DNA of 64,000 bases from positions 1,302,001 through 1,366,000 of the forward strand of contig WIUZ02000006.1 in assembly GCA_015956445.1 (NCBI GenBank), read 5' to 3'. The stretch is from Thelephora terrestris. Its lineage: Eukaryota; Basidiomycota; Agaricomycetes; Thelephorales; Thelephoraceae. Both the position numbers and the translations under genes were made by a program. Shown in pieces: positions 40,617 to 54,188 of this stretch. Position 1 is the first letter of the stretch, and every line of letters begins with the position of its first letter. Below the pieces are notes generated by a model, which was not told where the DNA came from, searched no databases, and saw only the letters and a list, made by a program, of their open reading frames with translations.

Positions 40617-41214
40617 TTGGCTTTCGTCTCCGTTCACCACGACAGGCCGTTCTCGATGGCTCACCACAGGAGGCGAATCGCGAGCGTGTGTACCGCCAGG
40701 GGAGCAAGAGGACCACTTCTACCTCGACATGTCAACGAAAGGCTTCCGACGCAGAGGGTTGACCTCATGGTAAACTCCGTTTCTTGGCCCGGAGCCTGAC
40801 AACCAACCACGCAGCTCACCGTCATTATCGATCATAGAAAACGGTTTATCCACACGAAGACTCGGACGAGAAGAGCATCACTCTGGTTCGTCGCACGTCC
40901 GTTATTCACTGTGGCAAACATCTAATCGCGACATTGCAGTCCATCGTGCCGGAGGTCGATGAAGAGGTAGAAGAAGAACCAGAGAATACACCTTTGACAG
41001 CGTTTCTGCAACCGGAAGGAATGCCAAAAACTCTCAAAAGGAAGCGGAGCCTCGTCGAACTCGTTCTCGTGAGTGGTCGCCGCTGCACAGCCTCTCGTCA
41101 CTCACGGATGCTGTATCCCCACATCGATGACAGGACGTAGCGTTTTTGATGAGACGCAAGGTTAAAGGGAAGGTTCTGAGCATTCAATCCCAGGACCGTT
41201 CATCACACAGTTAG
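40617..41214 (+). CDS. 3' exons of an unidentified gene in the left arm
   Basis: A consistent spliced reading ends at 41,214. An exon to 40,769 (RGPLLPRHVNERLPTQRVDL) joins, across a 68-bp GT-AG intron, the exon 40,838-41,068 (HEDSDEKSITLVRRTSVIHC, GKHLIATLQSIVPEVDEEVE, LQPEGMPKTLKRKRSLVELV). A second intron leads to MRRKVKGKVLSIQSQDRSSH and the stop. The acidic run followed by a basic patch suggests a nuclear or regulatory protein, but I do not recognise the family. Upstream, at about 40,600, the left arm has an indel relative to the right that shifts the frame, so this copy may be dead. It is convergent with the fructosamine kinase (stops 179 bp apart). Confidence 0.4.
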
Positions 41215-41392
41215 ATTTTCTCGATTCGCCGTTCCAATTTCGCATAGACGTCTCCTACCATCATCTTGATCCACCCCCATGTACATTGACACTGCTGCCA
41301 CCTCTCATGCTCATACACCCGTCTGTTCTTGTTAATTATTACACAGCTTCGTTCATTGTAACCACTCAATAAATCAAACAAGCAAACCAACT

Positions 41393-42526
41393 TCACTCCT
41401 GTGGAAAACTCCTGAGCAGCTTGTCCATCCTCTGCTCCGCACCGCTGGCGTAGCTCCCCTGTTGAAGACGTCCGTTGGCCGCGTGGGACGCGATTCGAGA
41501 AACTGGGACGTACCCCGAATACGACGGTGTGGTTTAGGTAGTGGAAGAGGACATAGAGGTCCGAACGCAGGTCGTACTCTTCCTCTGGAACAGATTTTGG
41601 AAGGTGTTTGTGGTATTCTGTGTAAAATGAGGGAGGAATTCCTCCGAACATCCTCCCGATCGCGAGACTTGGAACAAAAGTGAGGCCTGGTGAGCCAAAA
41701 ATGTGTTACGTGCCAGCTTACTCAAATTCGTTGTGGGCAAACATAGAAGATGGGTCATAAATTACCGGCTGCCCGTTCTGGTCTTCGCCCGTGTTACCGC
41801 TCTGATACACGTGTGAGTTGGGTTGAACGATTGCGTATCTCCGGTACTTATTCGCACCCAGAGGTCGCCATGGATGAGCACAGGTTGTACTACCAGCCTG
41901 TCGGGATCCAATAGTACAGGGATGACCCTACAAAATGCCGATTGTCGGAGACGATATCGTTCGTATGCAATGTTGAAAACGTACCTTTTTCTGACCTGCT
42001 CCCCTTTGGTGCGCAAGGCGAAGTATCCCGAGGATGTCAGGTGAGAGAGCAGACCGGCGATGAGAGCGTCGTAGCATTTGGCCCACGACGAATGCCAGCC
42101 GTTTTCCATTCGAGTCTGACCGCAGTAGGTAGGAACGTGGAACCCGAAACCGTTCAAACCTTTGTACGAGTGGATTTCCTCAGCCAGCCGTCGTCCAAGG
42201 GTTTTGGCGGAGGCAGATGACAGCGACCTGAGGTCCTTGTATTCAGATAAGAAGTATGGTCGACCGACTCCGGATTCCGATTCTTGGTCATCCCCGGTGA
42301 AAAATCCTGACGCAAGGACTTTGGGAACGAGTCCTGGAGCCGCGATGTCCAAGGCTTTGAGCGATTCTGCTTCCGCTGTGTATTGCGGGTGCTCCGAAGT
42401 TGTTCCGACCTTGGCGTAGTAAGCAGCACCTGAGGATGATTTGAGGCGGGGAGGAGAGAAAGTGAACTGAGCGTCCGGCTCGAGCTTGTTGAGGTGTTTG
42501 AGAAATATTTTGGGAACTGGGGACAT
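41393..42526 (-). CDS. Fructosamine/ketosamine-3-kinase family protein, left-arm copy
   Basis: Deglycation kinase that phosphorylates the sugar of ketoamine adducts on proteins so that they decompose. Five exons, about 303 residues. N-terminus MSPVPKIFLKHLNKLEPDAQ; nucleotide-binding lysine region SSSGAAYYAKVGTTSEHPQY with ETESL-like AEAESLKALDIAAPGLVPKV; FLSEYKDLRSL hinge; LIHGDLW at an exon end joined to SGNTGEDQNGQPVIYDPSSM (catalytic HGDLWxGN and DP); then HNEFDLAIGRMFGGIP and HKHLPKSVPEEEYDLRSDLY. It ends ...LLRSFPQE at 41,393. All introns are GT-AG. It differs from the right-arm copy at about ten positions, yet both keep catalytic residues, so both may be active. Confidence 0.88.
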
Positions 42527-42620
42527 TTGGCTTCTGAGTGCAATGGGTAGGTGTGGACTCGTGGGGTCCCAGCCTGGCCGTGAGGACTCGGGCCTTGACG
42601 TCATCGAATCAGATTCCGGG

Positions 42621-43859
42621 AATCCTGATAATAACTTATGCCCCGCCTTGGAAAAAAACGCGCTCCCGGAATTCTCACGCGACACTGGCACCAACTGCCC
42701 CAGGTGGGATTGACTATCAGCCATGCAACTCAACGAGGTGACGGTTTAATGAAGTCACCGTATCATTCCTTGGAAGGCGGTTGGAGGGTAACGGGTTTTA
42801 TACGAATCTAGGATACTTGCAGGGTTTGCGCATCTCGTCCCCTTTGTGTGTATAGCGCGTTTCGTACCTCCAACGAAACTCCTTGCGCCTCGTGAGAGGG
42901 AGTGTCCGCAAAATCAAGTTGTTTTTGAACATTCTCTTGTGGGGGTTCATTCGGACTTGGTTTCAGTGCATTTCAGTTTACGCTCTAGTATTTGAAAAGG
43001 AGCGACCAGCCTGTTGGTTGTGCGATGAAGTTATATTGTGGGGAGGAAGAACGAGTGGGGATCAAGCTTCAAGGAGTGGGGTATGGGGCAAGAAGGAGGA
43101 GGAGGAAGACGTGGTATTGTAGAGAAGGGAGGGGAATTACGAACCTTGACCACGAAAGCTCAATATACTCTGGCGTCGTGAGTCAGTGTGCCTCACTCCG
43201 ACAAATACTGGTAAGGTCACATTCACGATACATACGAAAACAATCTTACAGTTTCCCCCAACCGCTGTCAGCGGCTTTTTCGTGACGACGGTAGGAATTC
43301 CACAAGAGCCATATCTTTCTCATTTCCTCAAACCGAGCTGCGCAGGTACTGTCTCCTTCCGTGCCTGATTAGAGTGGATCAAGTTAGATAGTTATTTATT
43401 GAGCGCGCCAGCTAAATGTTGGACATACCTCATCGGCGTACCCACCTCGTCGTGGTCAAATCGCTCCGCCGCGCCTTCGAGATCCGAGTCAGCGCAGGAA
43501 TCACCACCGTACCACAAATCATATGGCCGGCGCATCGTGATTAAGTCAATTCCTTAAACTTCTCCTGACCGACGAACAAGTTGTCCAAGACGATCGATGG
43601 TGTGGCTGTGCGGTATATCGCGGGGAAGTCGAGGTTGACGCCATCATTCGTCTGGGCGATAGTCCGGGATTAGTTATAGTGTGCGCACCAGCCTGACAAT
43701 GCGATTCGTAGGGTGCCTTGGCTAGGAAGGTCGGGAAGTGGATCTTACAAGGAACCCTTTACGGATGAAGTGATCCCTGGGCCTTACTTGTTCTGCAGCT
43801 ACTCTGATCCCGAGCGCTGTCAAGAGATAATGGGACTCCTTCGATGCCTCCAGGGATGT
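42621..43859. other. Inverted-repeat centre, left edge: no recognised gene
   Basis: Minus-strand stretches such as RTNDGVNLDFPAIYRTATPS, VLDNLFVGQEKFKELT and RRPYDLWYGGDSCADSDLEG (43,440-43,700) look like pieces of a lost protein, perhaps a continuation of the UBR1 relic or another gene. Frames are broken and I cannot name them. Bases 42,621-43,400 show nothing. Confidence 0.4.
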
Positions 43860-45240
43860 TATCGTGGCGAAAAGATTTGGTCGGACACCTTGGCACATAT
43901 GGCAACTCGTCGGAGGAACGGTAATACGAGGGAGTAGAGAAGCTTCTCGATCCTAGTTTCCCGAGTGCTTAGGAAGCCAGCTCTGCAGCGTGTCCAAACG
44001 CCGGAGAGTGTCGAATAACCGACACAAAGAAGTCCCCAGCATCTCCAAAAAAAGTTCTCCTGCGTTCTCCCTTCCGTGGCTACGGTTTCGACAGCTCCTT
44101 GTCTTCGTAGGGATGAAGATGATCCCGATTTCCTTCTTCGCTGGACAGGCACAGTACGTGAGGATAGAGGTTTCGGCTTCCCAGTTCACGAGGAGGTAGG
44201 AGTCAATAGCCCGGTGGTAAACGTTGGCAAAATTTGAAGCTGAGACCACCGTTTTCAGTCGCTACTCCTTTGAGGGGCACACAGAGGATCCTCACCATTG
44301 CGACCTCGTCCTCGTGGCTAAGACTCAGAATGCTCACATACGCCTCCTCCAGGTTCAATCTTGGTCGCTCCTGTAATCAATTGGAACATATAGTCCAGCG
44401 TCGCGGGAGTTCGCCTCCAACGATGGCTTTTCGGCTTGCGGATTGTGGTTGAGAGTGCTGGGTTTCCTCGGGGCCGGTAATTAGCTTGCGATGAGCTCCC
44501 GCATCATGCACGTGTCCGTACCGAGGCGACTTCGCGTCAGATCCAAGACCCATTCGATTTCCAGGACTGATATCTGGTCGCGGAAGATTTCAAACACCCC
44601 GCGGACCGCCACTCCCCTTCCCCGTTCGTCAATCCTGACGGCAGTATCGTTAGCCTCGTCGACACCACCAATCGAACTCACGAGGAGTTTAATCACGTCA
44701 TCGAAGGGGTGTTTCTGGTCGCTCCAAAGGAAAACACAGAGTCAGATTTTCATCACAGGGTACACAGGAGGCTGAAGTCTGAGATCTGCTCCGTTTGCTG
44801 GGACCGATGGTTTACCGGGGGAGTAGTCAATGACTCAAGCGTATCCAGGCCGGAGTCGTGGGCGTAGGTCACTCACTGTCTTTCGCATCGTCTCTTGTAA
44901 TTCCGATGGGACGACTTGAGCGAAATTCCGAAGGTTATTGCCCGTAACATCACCGATACTTCGAATCCACAACTAGCCTTGGATCGAGCTCTCAGCCGGA
45001 GGGTGGCGGAGTGAACAGCCGACCAGTACCTGCCACGCGTCAGCATCTCCGCAATCACAACAACCTCCGGACTGTTGAGCGATGAAGAAGCCGACATTGT
45101 GGCCTGTATTAATTGCGGAGTGGAAGCACCGAAAAAAAGTAGGCAGCTGTCGTGGGAGATATCCGACACGTGGTTGGCGAGCCTGCGAGTCCCAGAACGC
45201 GCCGTAAAACTCAGTTATGGTTCCAGTGCAGGTGAGAGGG
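43860..45240 (-). pseudogene. UBR1-type N-recognin E3 ligase pseudogene
   Basis: Decayed central piece of the N-degron pathway ubiquitin ligase UBR1. In minus-strand order: second half of the UBR box (GHNVGFFIAQQSGGCCDCGD, near 45,070); NNLRNFAQVVPSELQETMRK; PSVPANGADLRLQPPVYPVM; the ClpS-like domain (SDQKHPFDDVIKLLVSSIGG, AVRIDERGRGVAVRGVFEIF, EWVLDLTRSRLGTDTCMMRE); LDYMFQLITGATKIEPGGGV; YVSILSLSHEDEVAMVRILC; and VYHRAIDSYLLVNWEAETSI. These lie in the right order but in different frames with stops between, and the first zinc ligands of the UBR box, the RING region and the C-terminus are missing. A functional UBR1 presumably exists elsewhere in the genome. Confidence 0.85.
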
Positions 45241-45397
45241 GACAAGTCACATTTCCGTGACCCAGGCATTGTCTCTAGTGCAAACCTAAGGGATCTGATG
45301 TTGAGCAGTTTGGCAGGCAGAAACGACAAGGTGGACATTCTGGGTCGAACACGTTCTAATTATTTTATGGAAAGCTGTTTAGATAGATAAGTGTATA

Positions 45398-46911
45398 TCA
45401 CAATGCACTGGAAAGAAGGTTTCCGGACGGAGTCCTTCCTATATACCAATCTCTGGCACGTGTACGAATCGACCGTCTCTCACAAATGACCACCGGCCTG
45501 TAAACAAGGTACCTGAATCCTCCGTTTACCCATCCATTTTTCACAACTGACTCCAGTAACCGCACACCAATTTCTGCCAGGCAATCATAAACATCCACAC
45601 AGAACACCAACCGAAAGTCCCGCACGCCACACATCTCGCGAAACACCCTCAGTTGTGGTTGGAGGTACAAAACGGATGGTTGACGCCGAGGGTCGCAGAG
45701 ACAAGTAGGGTTCGGTTCGCGGAATCGACAACATTCCCACCCGTTAAGGTCGCGGTCGCGATAGATGATTACGACATCGAGCATTCCAGGAAATGTGACA
45801 GAGGATAGAATAGTTTTCAGGAATTCAGGCGCTGTATCCATCGCGCCGACGATTGATTCTGCCGTGGTCTCGAGTGTCCGAAGGGCCTTATTCTGTGACA
45901 AATCAAAGCACATGTTTTTCGCTACAGATCTCCACGTTGAGTTCACTTCTGTCAGAAAAAAACCACCCCACCGTATGGATCAGTTGGGTACAACCTCAGT
46001 GTCTCCAGGGTCTCGGCGCATTTTTCCAAAAGGAGTGGTAGGCACTTCACCCCGAAGAGGTCCATTTGACGACATCGAAGTCCCCCGGAAAGAGTGATCA
46101 TGTCCTTCACAATCTGTTCGCTCGTGAGTGATATGAGCGTTAACCGTCCTCGCAGTGGGGGTGAGGAGAGAGGAACGAGTGTCGTGTCAATTACGTTCTC
46201 GTATTCTTTGATGAGGACAGGGCACTGAAGCTTGAGGTCTTGAAGATTCGGGAAGAGTCCAATGAAATACATGATCTGTCGGGAAGAACCTTTCGGCTCT
46301 CTGAGGGCAAGGAGCCGAAGTGTCGGTGAAAGGTGTCCGAAGTACTGTTGAAGATCCGGGATAAAGCTGAATACCTGGAGATTATCTATTCCAAGCTCCT
46401 GAAGATTCTTGAGCGCAGAAAAGTAACACAGGTTGCGTCCGCCGAGATCTTCAGGAGTGAACCGACCGTCAGGCCACCACAGGCGAATCCGAAGTCGCTT
46501 GACAAGCCGAAGTAGGTCAAACTCGTACATTTTTTTGAGCGGTACGGGCCACCAGCTGAGTCTGTCCTTCGGGGAATAGCCAGCCTCATCTGTGGTGAGG
46601 GAGTAATGAAGATGGGAGATGGTGGCGAAGTACCACGAACGACAAGTCAGGGAGCATGCTAGGAGACTGTTTATGTCGTAAATGAAGTACGAAAGAATCT
46701 CCTCCACAATTTCTTGTGGCAGCTTGCTGATTGGAGGTGGGCCAACGGCTCTGATCACCCTGGACACCTTCGTAACCGTCCTGGACAACTTCGTGATCAT
46801 CATGGACACCTTTGTGGCAGCTGGACTGGCCAACAACTTGATTTTTGTTTTTGTTTGACACCAAAGGTGGCTGACGAGCGATTGGGGCACTATAGCAGCG
46901 TTGGTGAACAC
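45398..46911 (-). pseudogene. F-box protein, second family, frameshifted in a poly-T run
   Basis: Same family as 36,638-38,149. The F-box (ISKLPQELVEEILSYF-type; here ISKLPQEIVEEILSYF, LTCRSWYFATISHLHYSLTT) and leucine-rich half are open from about 46,911 down to 45,952, where PYGGVVFF is followed by TGA. The C-terminal half (RSVAKNMCFDLSQNKALRTL to TPSGNLLSSAL) is open in another frame from 45,946 to 45,398. The break is a run of seven T's (minus strand, near 45,957-45,963) at the same codon as the poly-T break in the copy at 13,022. No in-frame ATG was found at the expected N-terminus, so the 5' end may also be damaged. Confidence 0.85.
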
Positions 46912-47437
46912 AATTATTAAACGAAACGGTAGGATCTAGTCCAGATAAGCACCTATCGGCAAGAACAGGTTTGTATTTGTGACAGGCATTGTTGCTGCTA
47001 TGAGAACTTGCTGAGGGAGGGTGCAGTTGCGGTGGACTCCTCTGGCGACAAGGTGGTGGGTCCGAAGAAACTGCGTGACACTTTGGTGACACTACTTCCA
47101 CAATATTTAAAGAAAGACCACGATTGAATCCGGACTCACTTTTGCTACAAAACACTGAATGACTGTAAAGAACCTTGAAATTGTGATCATACACATGAGG
47201 CCGACCAATTTGGTGGTCCAAAACACGATCCCAAGGAGACCGCATAGACGCCCTATTCTCAAAGTGATAAACCGGAAAGGCCCTGTCAATGTCACAGCCA
47301 ACCGAGAAACCTATTCATCAGATTTTGCCAGTCTCCCTAGTGATCATCACGGTGGTTCCCCATCCTCGTCCTGGGCCATTCCTCTCATTGATACAGATGG
47401 ATATATATAGGACTCTGGTGTAAATCTATTCCGACAT
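46912..47437. other. Intergenic, nothing recognised
   Basis: Holds the 5' side of the F-box pseudogene and the 3' flank of the mannosyltransferase. A minus-strand stretch (CHKYKPVLADRCLSGLDPTV, near 46,960) aligns with the leader of the intact F-box paralogue and may be a lost first exon. The rest shows no gene. Confidence 0.4.
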
Positions 47438-49174
47438 CTAATGTGACTCAATAGGAGCATGGCCCAAACTCAACGTCTGCCCTTGCATGATAAACCATTT
47501 AGGATAACAGGACCAGTCCCGCCAATCTACGGGCGAAAAAGCAAAGCGCATCAGAACCGACGTCGCGTCGGCTCCACCGAAGTGAGGGCGTTGACGCACC
47601 TATACTCCTGCCTACCTGGCAATTGCAACGACTGGGCAAGAGCCCTAGATTTTGCGGACAATGCGAGTGAGGTTCGTGGGTGTACCCGATTTCGTCGAAG
47701 AAGTGGATCTTGTCTTTTGAAAGGAAGAGGGAGACTGCCATGGTGTGTATCGGTGCGTCGCCCCATCGCTGTCAATCAAATGGATACAGCAGGTGACGGT
47801 GAGAACTTGCTCGAACGACGCTTGGAACGCGAGCTTCACCTCGTAATAAAATCCACCGGTGCTTTCGAGATAATCCACATAAGCAGTGTACGCTTCACCT
47901 CTCCAGAACTCCATATCCGCAATCTCCATATTACTCCAGTCTGGCCAACATCAGCATCCAGCGAATGCTGAAGTAGGTAAAGTTACCCACAGTGGCAGCC
48001 GTTGTACTTCGAGCCTCCGTCGTTCGAGATAAACTCCATAGAATTGTTTTGGGCTACATATTGTGGGTGTAGGTTGATGAACTCTGCGATCATAAGGATG
48101 GGGGTCAGGGTTTCGAGGTGGTTGATAGCAGTCAGGAACGCTAGGAACCTTTCACTGTGGGCCACAAACTTGGTATTGTCTCCATCCATTCGTACACGGC
48201 TATATTGAAGCCTTGAGAACACCAGTCTCAGTCAGAAAACGTACGGCGAAAGCGCAACGACCTACCATAGACTTTGTTGTTATTATGCAGGTACGCGAAA
48301 GGATCAAAATCCATATCGCAATGAAACGATACATGGGGTCTGCAGGATGCGTCAGACGATTCCGTTTATAGTCGTGATCTGAAGCCATACTCGACGCGCC
48401 AATACCATCGATACGGGAGAACAAGTTCCTGCTTGTAAAATGCCCTCGATTGGAACCTGCACATGTTTCTGTATCTGATGATACAATCAGATGATTCAAT
48501 GTTTCCGTGAGAATGGAGCACCGCGTACGATACACTATCTGGTGAAATTAGGCATTTAGGGGCTGCGAAGGTGTACGCTAGCTGTGCGGACGTGGGGACT
48601 CACCTCCATATATAATATCCTGTTCAACGAGCGCGTCCCTCCCAGCTTTCGCCTTCTCCTCATCTATCCAACCCGGTTGGTACCAGTCCTCGCTGGGTAT
48701 CAAACCAAACGAGACGTTCGCTTTCGTCACCGCAGCAACCTGCCTACACACCAGAACAAATTGAACAATACCGACCTTATCAAAGCCGACAGGATCGGAC
48801 TTACTCTTTGAACTCCTCCGTGAACGGTTCTTCGTTGAGAAAGACCCATGGATAGTGGTATCTCCAGTTGAACTTCTCCTCCAGTTGCTTCACGCTGCTC
48901 ACGGCACCATCCAGCTCGCTATTCCGCGCCAGCATGAGTAACACCGCGTTCGCGGTCCCATCTTGGATGGGCTCGATAACCGTCGGGACATCCAGCAGTC
49001 GCGAACCAGGCCCGAAATACAGTCTGGAATTGTACAGTATCGCAGTCTGCAAGCACGAGACGGATGTTACTTCAGCCCTCGCGGGTATCTCGACAAAAAA
49101 CGGTTCATATGTCGACTCACCACCAGGAATATCGAAACAGCGATCCCCATGGGTCGATACGGAAATTTCGCCAT
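47438..49174 (-). CDS. KRE2/MNT1-type alpha-1,2-mannosyltransferase (GT15)
   Basis: Golgi type II membrane enzyme that transfers mannose from GDP-mannose to O- and N-linked glycans. I read about nine exons. The start at 49,174 (MAKFPYRPMGIAVSIFLV) gives a short cytosolic tail and signal anchor that splices to TAILYNSRLYFGPGSRLLDV. Catalytic domain: NAVLLMLARNSELDGAVSSV, FNWRYHYPWVFLNEEPFTEE, FGLIPSEDWYQPGWIDEEKA, RYRNMCRFQSRAFYKQELVL, PYRWYWRVE spliced to PHVSFHCDMDFDPFAYLHNN (metal/donor motif), PQYVAQNNSMEFISNDGGSK, CHYWSNMEIADMEFWRGEAY (with the conserved Glu of SNxEI), GDAPIHTMAVSLFLSKDKIH, GYTHEPHSHCPQN and a terminal DWRDWSCYPKWF. The length of about 400 residues fits the family, and all splices are GT-AG. 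Intact. Confidence 0.92.
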
Positions 49175-49660
49175 GTTCCCGCGTAGGGTCCGGGGCTAAG
49201 GGTGTGGAAACGGTTGGGTGATTGGGCTGAAAAGCAAACTGTGGAAACTCAATATAGAACGCATGTTGCTGATCCCGTGATCTTGGGCGGCAAGCAAACC
49301 ATTTGCGCAGCACGCATGTATATATAGAGTGGCATCGCGCAGTCGCTGGCGTCTGGTGGCCTTGCGGGCAAAATTGTAAAGCGGGAATATAAATAGCCTT
49401 GACTGAGTTATTCAGGGCAGCTGAAGAATCGCTGTAGGAGATGTAATGGCACTGGGTACGATCGAAATGCTGGAAATTGCCGAGGAATCCTTCCGCATGT
49501 CTTGACAAGCGTCGGGAATGTGATGATCTACAGGGTAGACAATGTATGTACGTTCCTTTTTACAGTTAACCGATCACAATGCTATCGAATGGTTCTCACT
49601 CTAAGCCCGGTTCCGTTGATTGACGGTGACAAGAGTGATCGACCAGCGAACTCGTCAAGG

Positions 49661-51215
<1,555 letters not shown>

Positions 51216-51513
51216 TTTGTTAATGGTAGTGCGGCAACGGGGGTGAAGCTGGGTGAAGAGATTGGAGGGAAGCCGGGAGGCGTGCGGGTACTTAAGTGAG
51301 CGGCACATATGCATCTTGTCCCCCTCTCGGCTTTGTCAGAATGACGAAAGGTTGCGAGATAAGCAGCACTGAATGTAAGGATCTTACTAATGTCACCCAG
51401 GAATAAGAATGAAGACCCGGAATCTGATTCGATGACGTCGAGGCCCTCCCCACGGTCGCCAGCCTGAGACCCCACAACTAAGCCCACACCTACCCATTGC
51501 ACTCAGAACCTAA

Positions 51514-52648
51514 ATGCCCCCAGTTCCCAAAATATTTCTCAAACACCTCAATAAGCTCGAGCCGGACGCTCAGTTCACTTTCTCTCTCCCCCGCCTCAAA
51601 TCATCCTCAGGTGCTGCCTACTACGCCAAGATCGGAACAACTTCGGAGCACCCGCAGTACATAGCGGAGGCAGAATCGCTCAAAGCCTTGGACATCGCGG
51701 CCCCGGGACTCGTACCCAAAGTCCTTGCGTCAGGATTTTTCACCGGGGATGACGAAGAATCGGAACCCGGAGTCGGTCGACCATACTTCTTATCTGAATA
51801 CAAGGACCTCAGGTCGCTGTCATCTGCCTCTGCCGAGGTCTTTGGACGACGGCTGGCTGAGGAAGTCCACTCATACAAAGGTTTGAACGGTTTCGGGTTC
51901 CACGTTCCTACCTACTGCGGTCAGACTCGAATGGAAAACGGCTGGCATTCGTCGTGGGCCAAATGCTACGACGCTCTCATCGCCGGTCTGCTCTCTCACC
52001 TGACATCCTCGGGATACTCCGCGTTGCGCACCAAAGGGGAGCAGGTCAGAAAAAGGTACGTTTTCACCACTACATACGAACGATATCGTCTCCGACAATC
52101 GGCATTTTGTAGGGTCATCCCTGTACTCTTGGACCCCGACAGGCTGGTAGTACAACCTGTGCTCATCCATGGCGACCTCTGGGTGCGAATAAGTACTGGA
52201 GATACGCAATCGTTCAACCCAACTCACACGTGTATCAGAGCGGTAACACGGGCGAAGACCAGAACGGGCAGCCGGTAATTTATGACCCATCTTCTATGTT
52301 TGCCCACAACGAATTTGAGTAAGCTGGCACGTAACACATTTTTGGCTCACCAGGCCTCACTTTTGTTCCAAGTCTCGCGATCGGGAGGATGTTCGGAGGA
52401 ATTCCTCCCTCATTTTACACAGAATACCACAAACACCTTCCAAAATCTGCTCCAGAGGAAGAGTACGACCTGCGTTCGGACCTCTATGTCCTCTTCCACT
52501 ACCTAAACCACACCGTCGTATTCGGGGTACGTCCCAGTTTCTCGGATCGCGTGCCACGCGGCCAACGGACGTTATTTAACAGGGGAGCTACGCCAGCGGT
52601 GCGGAGCAGAAGATGGACAAGCTACTCAGGAGTTTTCCACAAGGGTGA
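51514..52648 (+). CDS. Fructosamine/ketosamine-3-kinase family protein, right-arm copy
   Basis: Exons 51,514-52,055, 52,113-52,182, 52,239-52,318, 52,373-52,526 and 52,583-52,648 join in frame to 303 residues, with GT-AG ends throughout. It carries the same motifs as the left-arm gene: LIHGDLW+SGNTGEDQNGQP, VIYDPSSMFAHNEF, DLAIGRMFGGIP and a C-terminal GSYASGAEQKMDKLLRSFPQ. Differences from the left copy are mostly conservative (for example EESEPG against QESESG, SAEVFGR against SAKTLGR), which points to constraint on both. It is divergent from the OYE gene and convergent with the unidentified gene at 52,828. Confidence 0.9.
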
Positions 52649-52827
52649 AAGGTGGGGTTGCTTCTTTGATTTATTTAGTGATTACAATGAACGAAGATGT
52701 GTAATAATTGACAAGAACAGACGGATGTATGAGCATGAGAGGTGGCAGCAGTGTCAATGTACATGGGGGTGGATCAAGATGATGGTCGGAGACGTCTATG
52801 CGAAACGCAACGGCGAATCGAGAAAAT

Positions 52828-53480
52828 CTAACTGTGTGATGAACGGTCCTGGGATTGAATGCTCAGAACCTTCCCTTTAACCTTGCGTCTCATCAAAAAC
52901 GCTACGTCCTGTCATCGATGTGGACATACAGCATCCGTGAGTGACGAGAGGCGGTCACTGCAGCGGCGACCACTCACAAGAACGAGTTCGATGAGGCTCC
53001 GCTTCCTTTTGAGAGTTTTTGGCATTCCTTCCGGTTGCAGAAACGCCGTCAAAGGTGTATTCTCTGGTTCTTCTTCTACCTCTTCATCGACCTCCGGCAC
53101 GATGGACTGCAATGTTGCGATTAGATGTCTGCCACAGTGAATAACGGACGTGCGACGAACCAGAGTGATGCTCTTCTCGTCCGAGTCTTCGTGTGGGTAA
53201 ACCGTTTTCTATGATCGATAATGACGGTGAGCTGCGTGGTCGGTTGTCGGGCTCCGGGCCAAGAAACGGAGTTTACCATGAGGTCAACCCTCTGCGTCGG
53301 AAGTCTTTCGTTGACATGTCGAGGTAGAAGTGGTCCTCTTGCTCCCCTGGCGGCACACACGCTCGCGATTCGCCTCCTGTGGTGAGCCATCGAGAACGGC
53401 CTGTCGTGGTGGACGGAGACGAAAGCCAAGGCGGCGGGAGGACGAGTGTCGTCAAGGCGTCTAGTCTCACGACGGGACAC
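52828..53480 (-). CDS. 3' exons of an unidentified gene, right-arm copy
   Basis: Mirror copy of 40,617-41,214. Reading on the minus strand: LDDTRPPAALAFVSVHHDRP, RGPLLPRHVNERLPTQRVDL, splice, SITLVRRTSVIHC, GRHLIATLQSIVPEVDEEVE, LKRKRSLIELV, splice, MRRKVKGKVLSIQSQDRSSH, stop at 52,828. Here the first exon stays open further upstream than in the left arm, so this copy is the better candidate for a working gene. The 5' exons were not found; the family is unknown. Confidence 0.4.
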
Positions 53481-54188
53481 TCCACGTCCGATCAGCGCAT
53501 TGAATGGCTCAATAAGGAAAATCCAGAGCGTTTCATTTACGCGAGATGTCGTACATTAAGGAAGGTTGACTCGTCGGGCGGTCAAGCGGAAGAACGTTCA
53601 TCAGGGTCGGTGTCGGTCTTGACGCTGAGACGGATTTTGTCTCCTCCCTCGACCTGTGGATATGACACACGCTGGCCTGCAACTAGAAACCTGCTGCGGT
53701 TTTCCGTCAGTGTATCTGCGTCTTGAAAATGTAAGCATCGTCAAGTCGAAAGGAGGCGGAAACCTACAACACCGACGATGCGAAAGTTTGGCCCTGAGGC
53801 CCGAGGCACCCGTTCGCAGTGTTGCGCTGGTCCAACAGGTAACCAAGACCAACGCTGCATAATAATTGGGTTCCAAACCCTCACTAGAGTTGGACTCTGT
53901 GAGTAACGAGAATAATTCATGTCGATCACTGAAAACTACACGAAAAACCCTCAAAAATGAATTGCGACGCCATCGCCACTCTGACCGGGGAGAGGCGTTG
54001 GACAAGTACATCATTCAGGTCTGATGAATATATTCCTTGACCTGTGACTTCCAACTACTGGTGGGCGTGTAGGTCAAACCCTGGACGTCGTGTCCAAGAG
54101 GCACCCATCGGTGGGACAGCAAGCTCAACGGACCGTTCCTCCCGAACATGGGCTCGGTGTGCCAAGTCCGGATGCTTTGCAAGATATC

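Larger units (their letters stand above)
37096..42620. repeat. Large inverted repeat, left arm
   Basis: Runs from the F-box codons RFTPEDLGGRNLYY (37,096) to cgaatcagattccggg (42,620). It is matched in reverse orientation by 51,416-56,595 plus 63,232-63,519. Contents: 3' two thirds of the F-box gene, about 2.4 kb without recognised genes, the 3' exons of an unidentified gene (plus) and a fructosamine-3-kinase gene (minus). Identity judged by eye is in the high nineties per cent, with a 1.1-kb core showing no differences. Confidence 0.92.
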
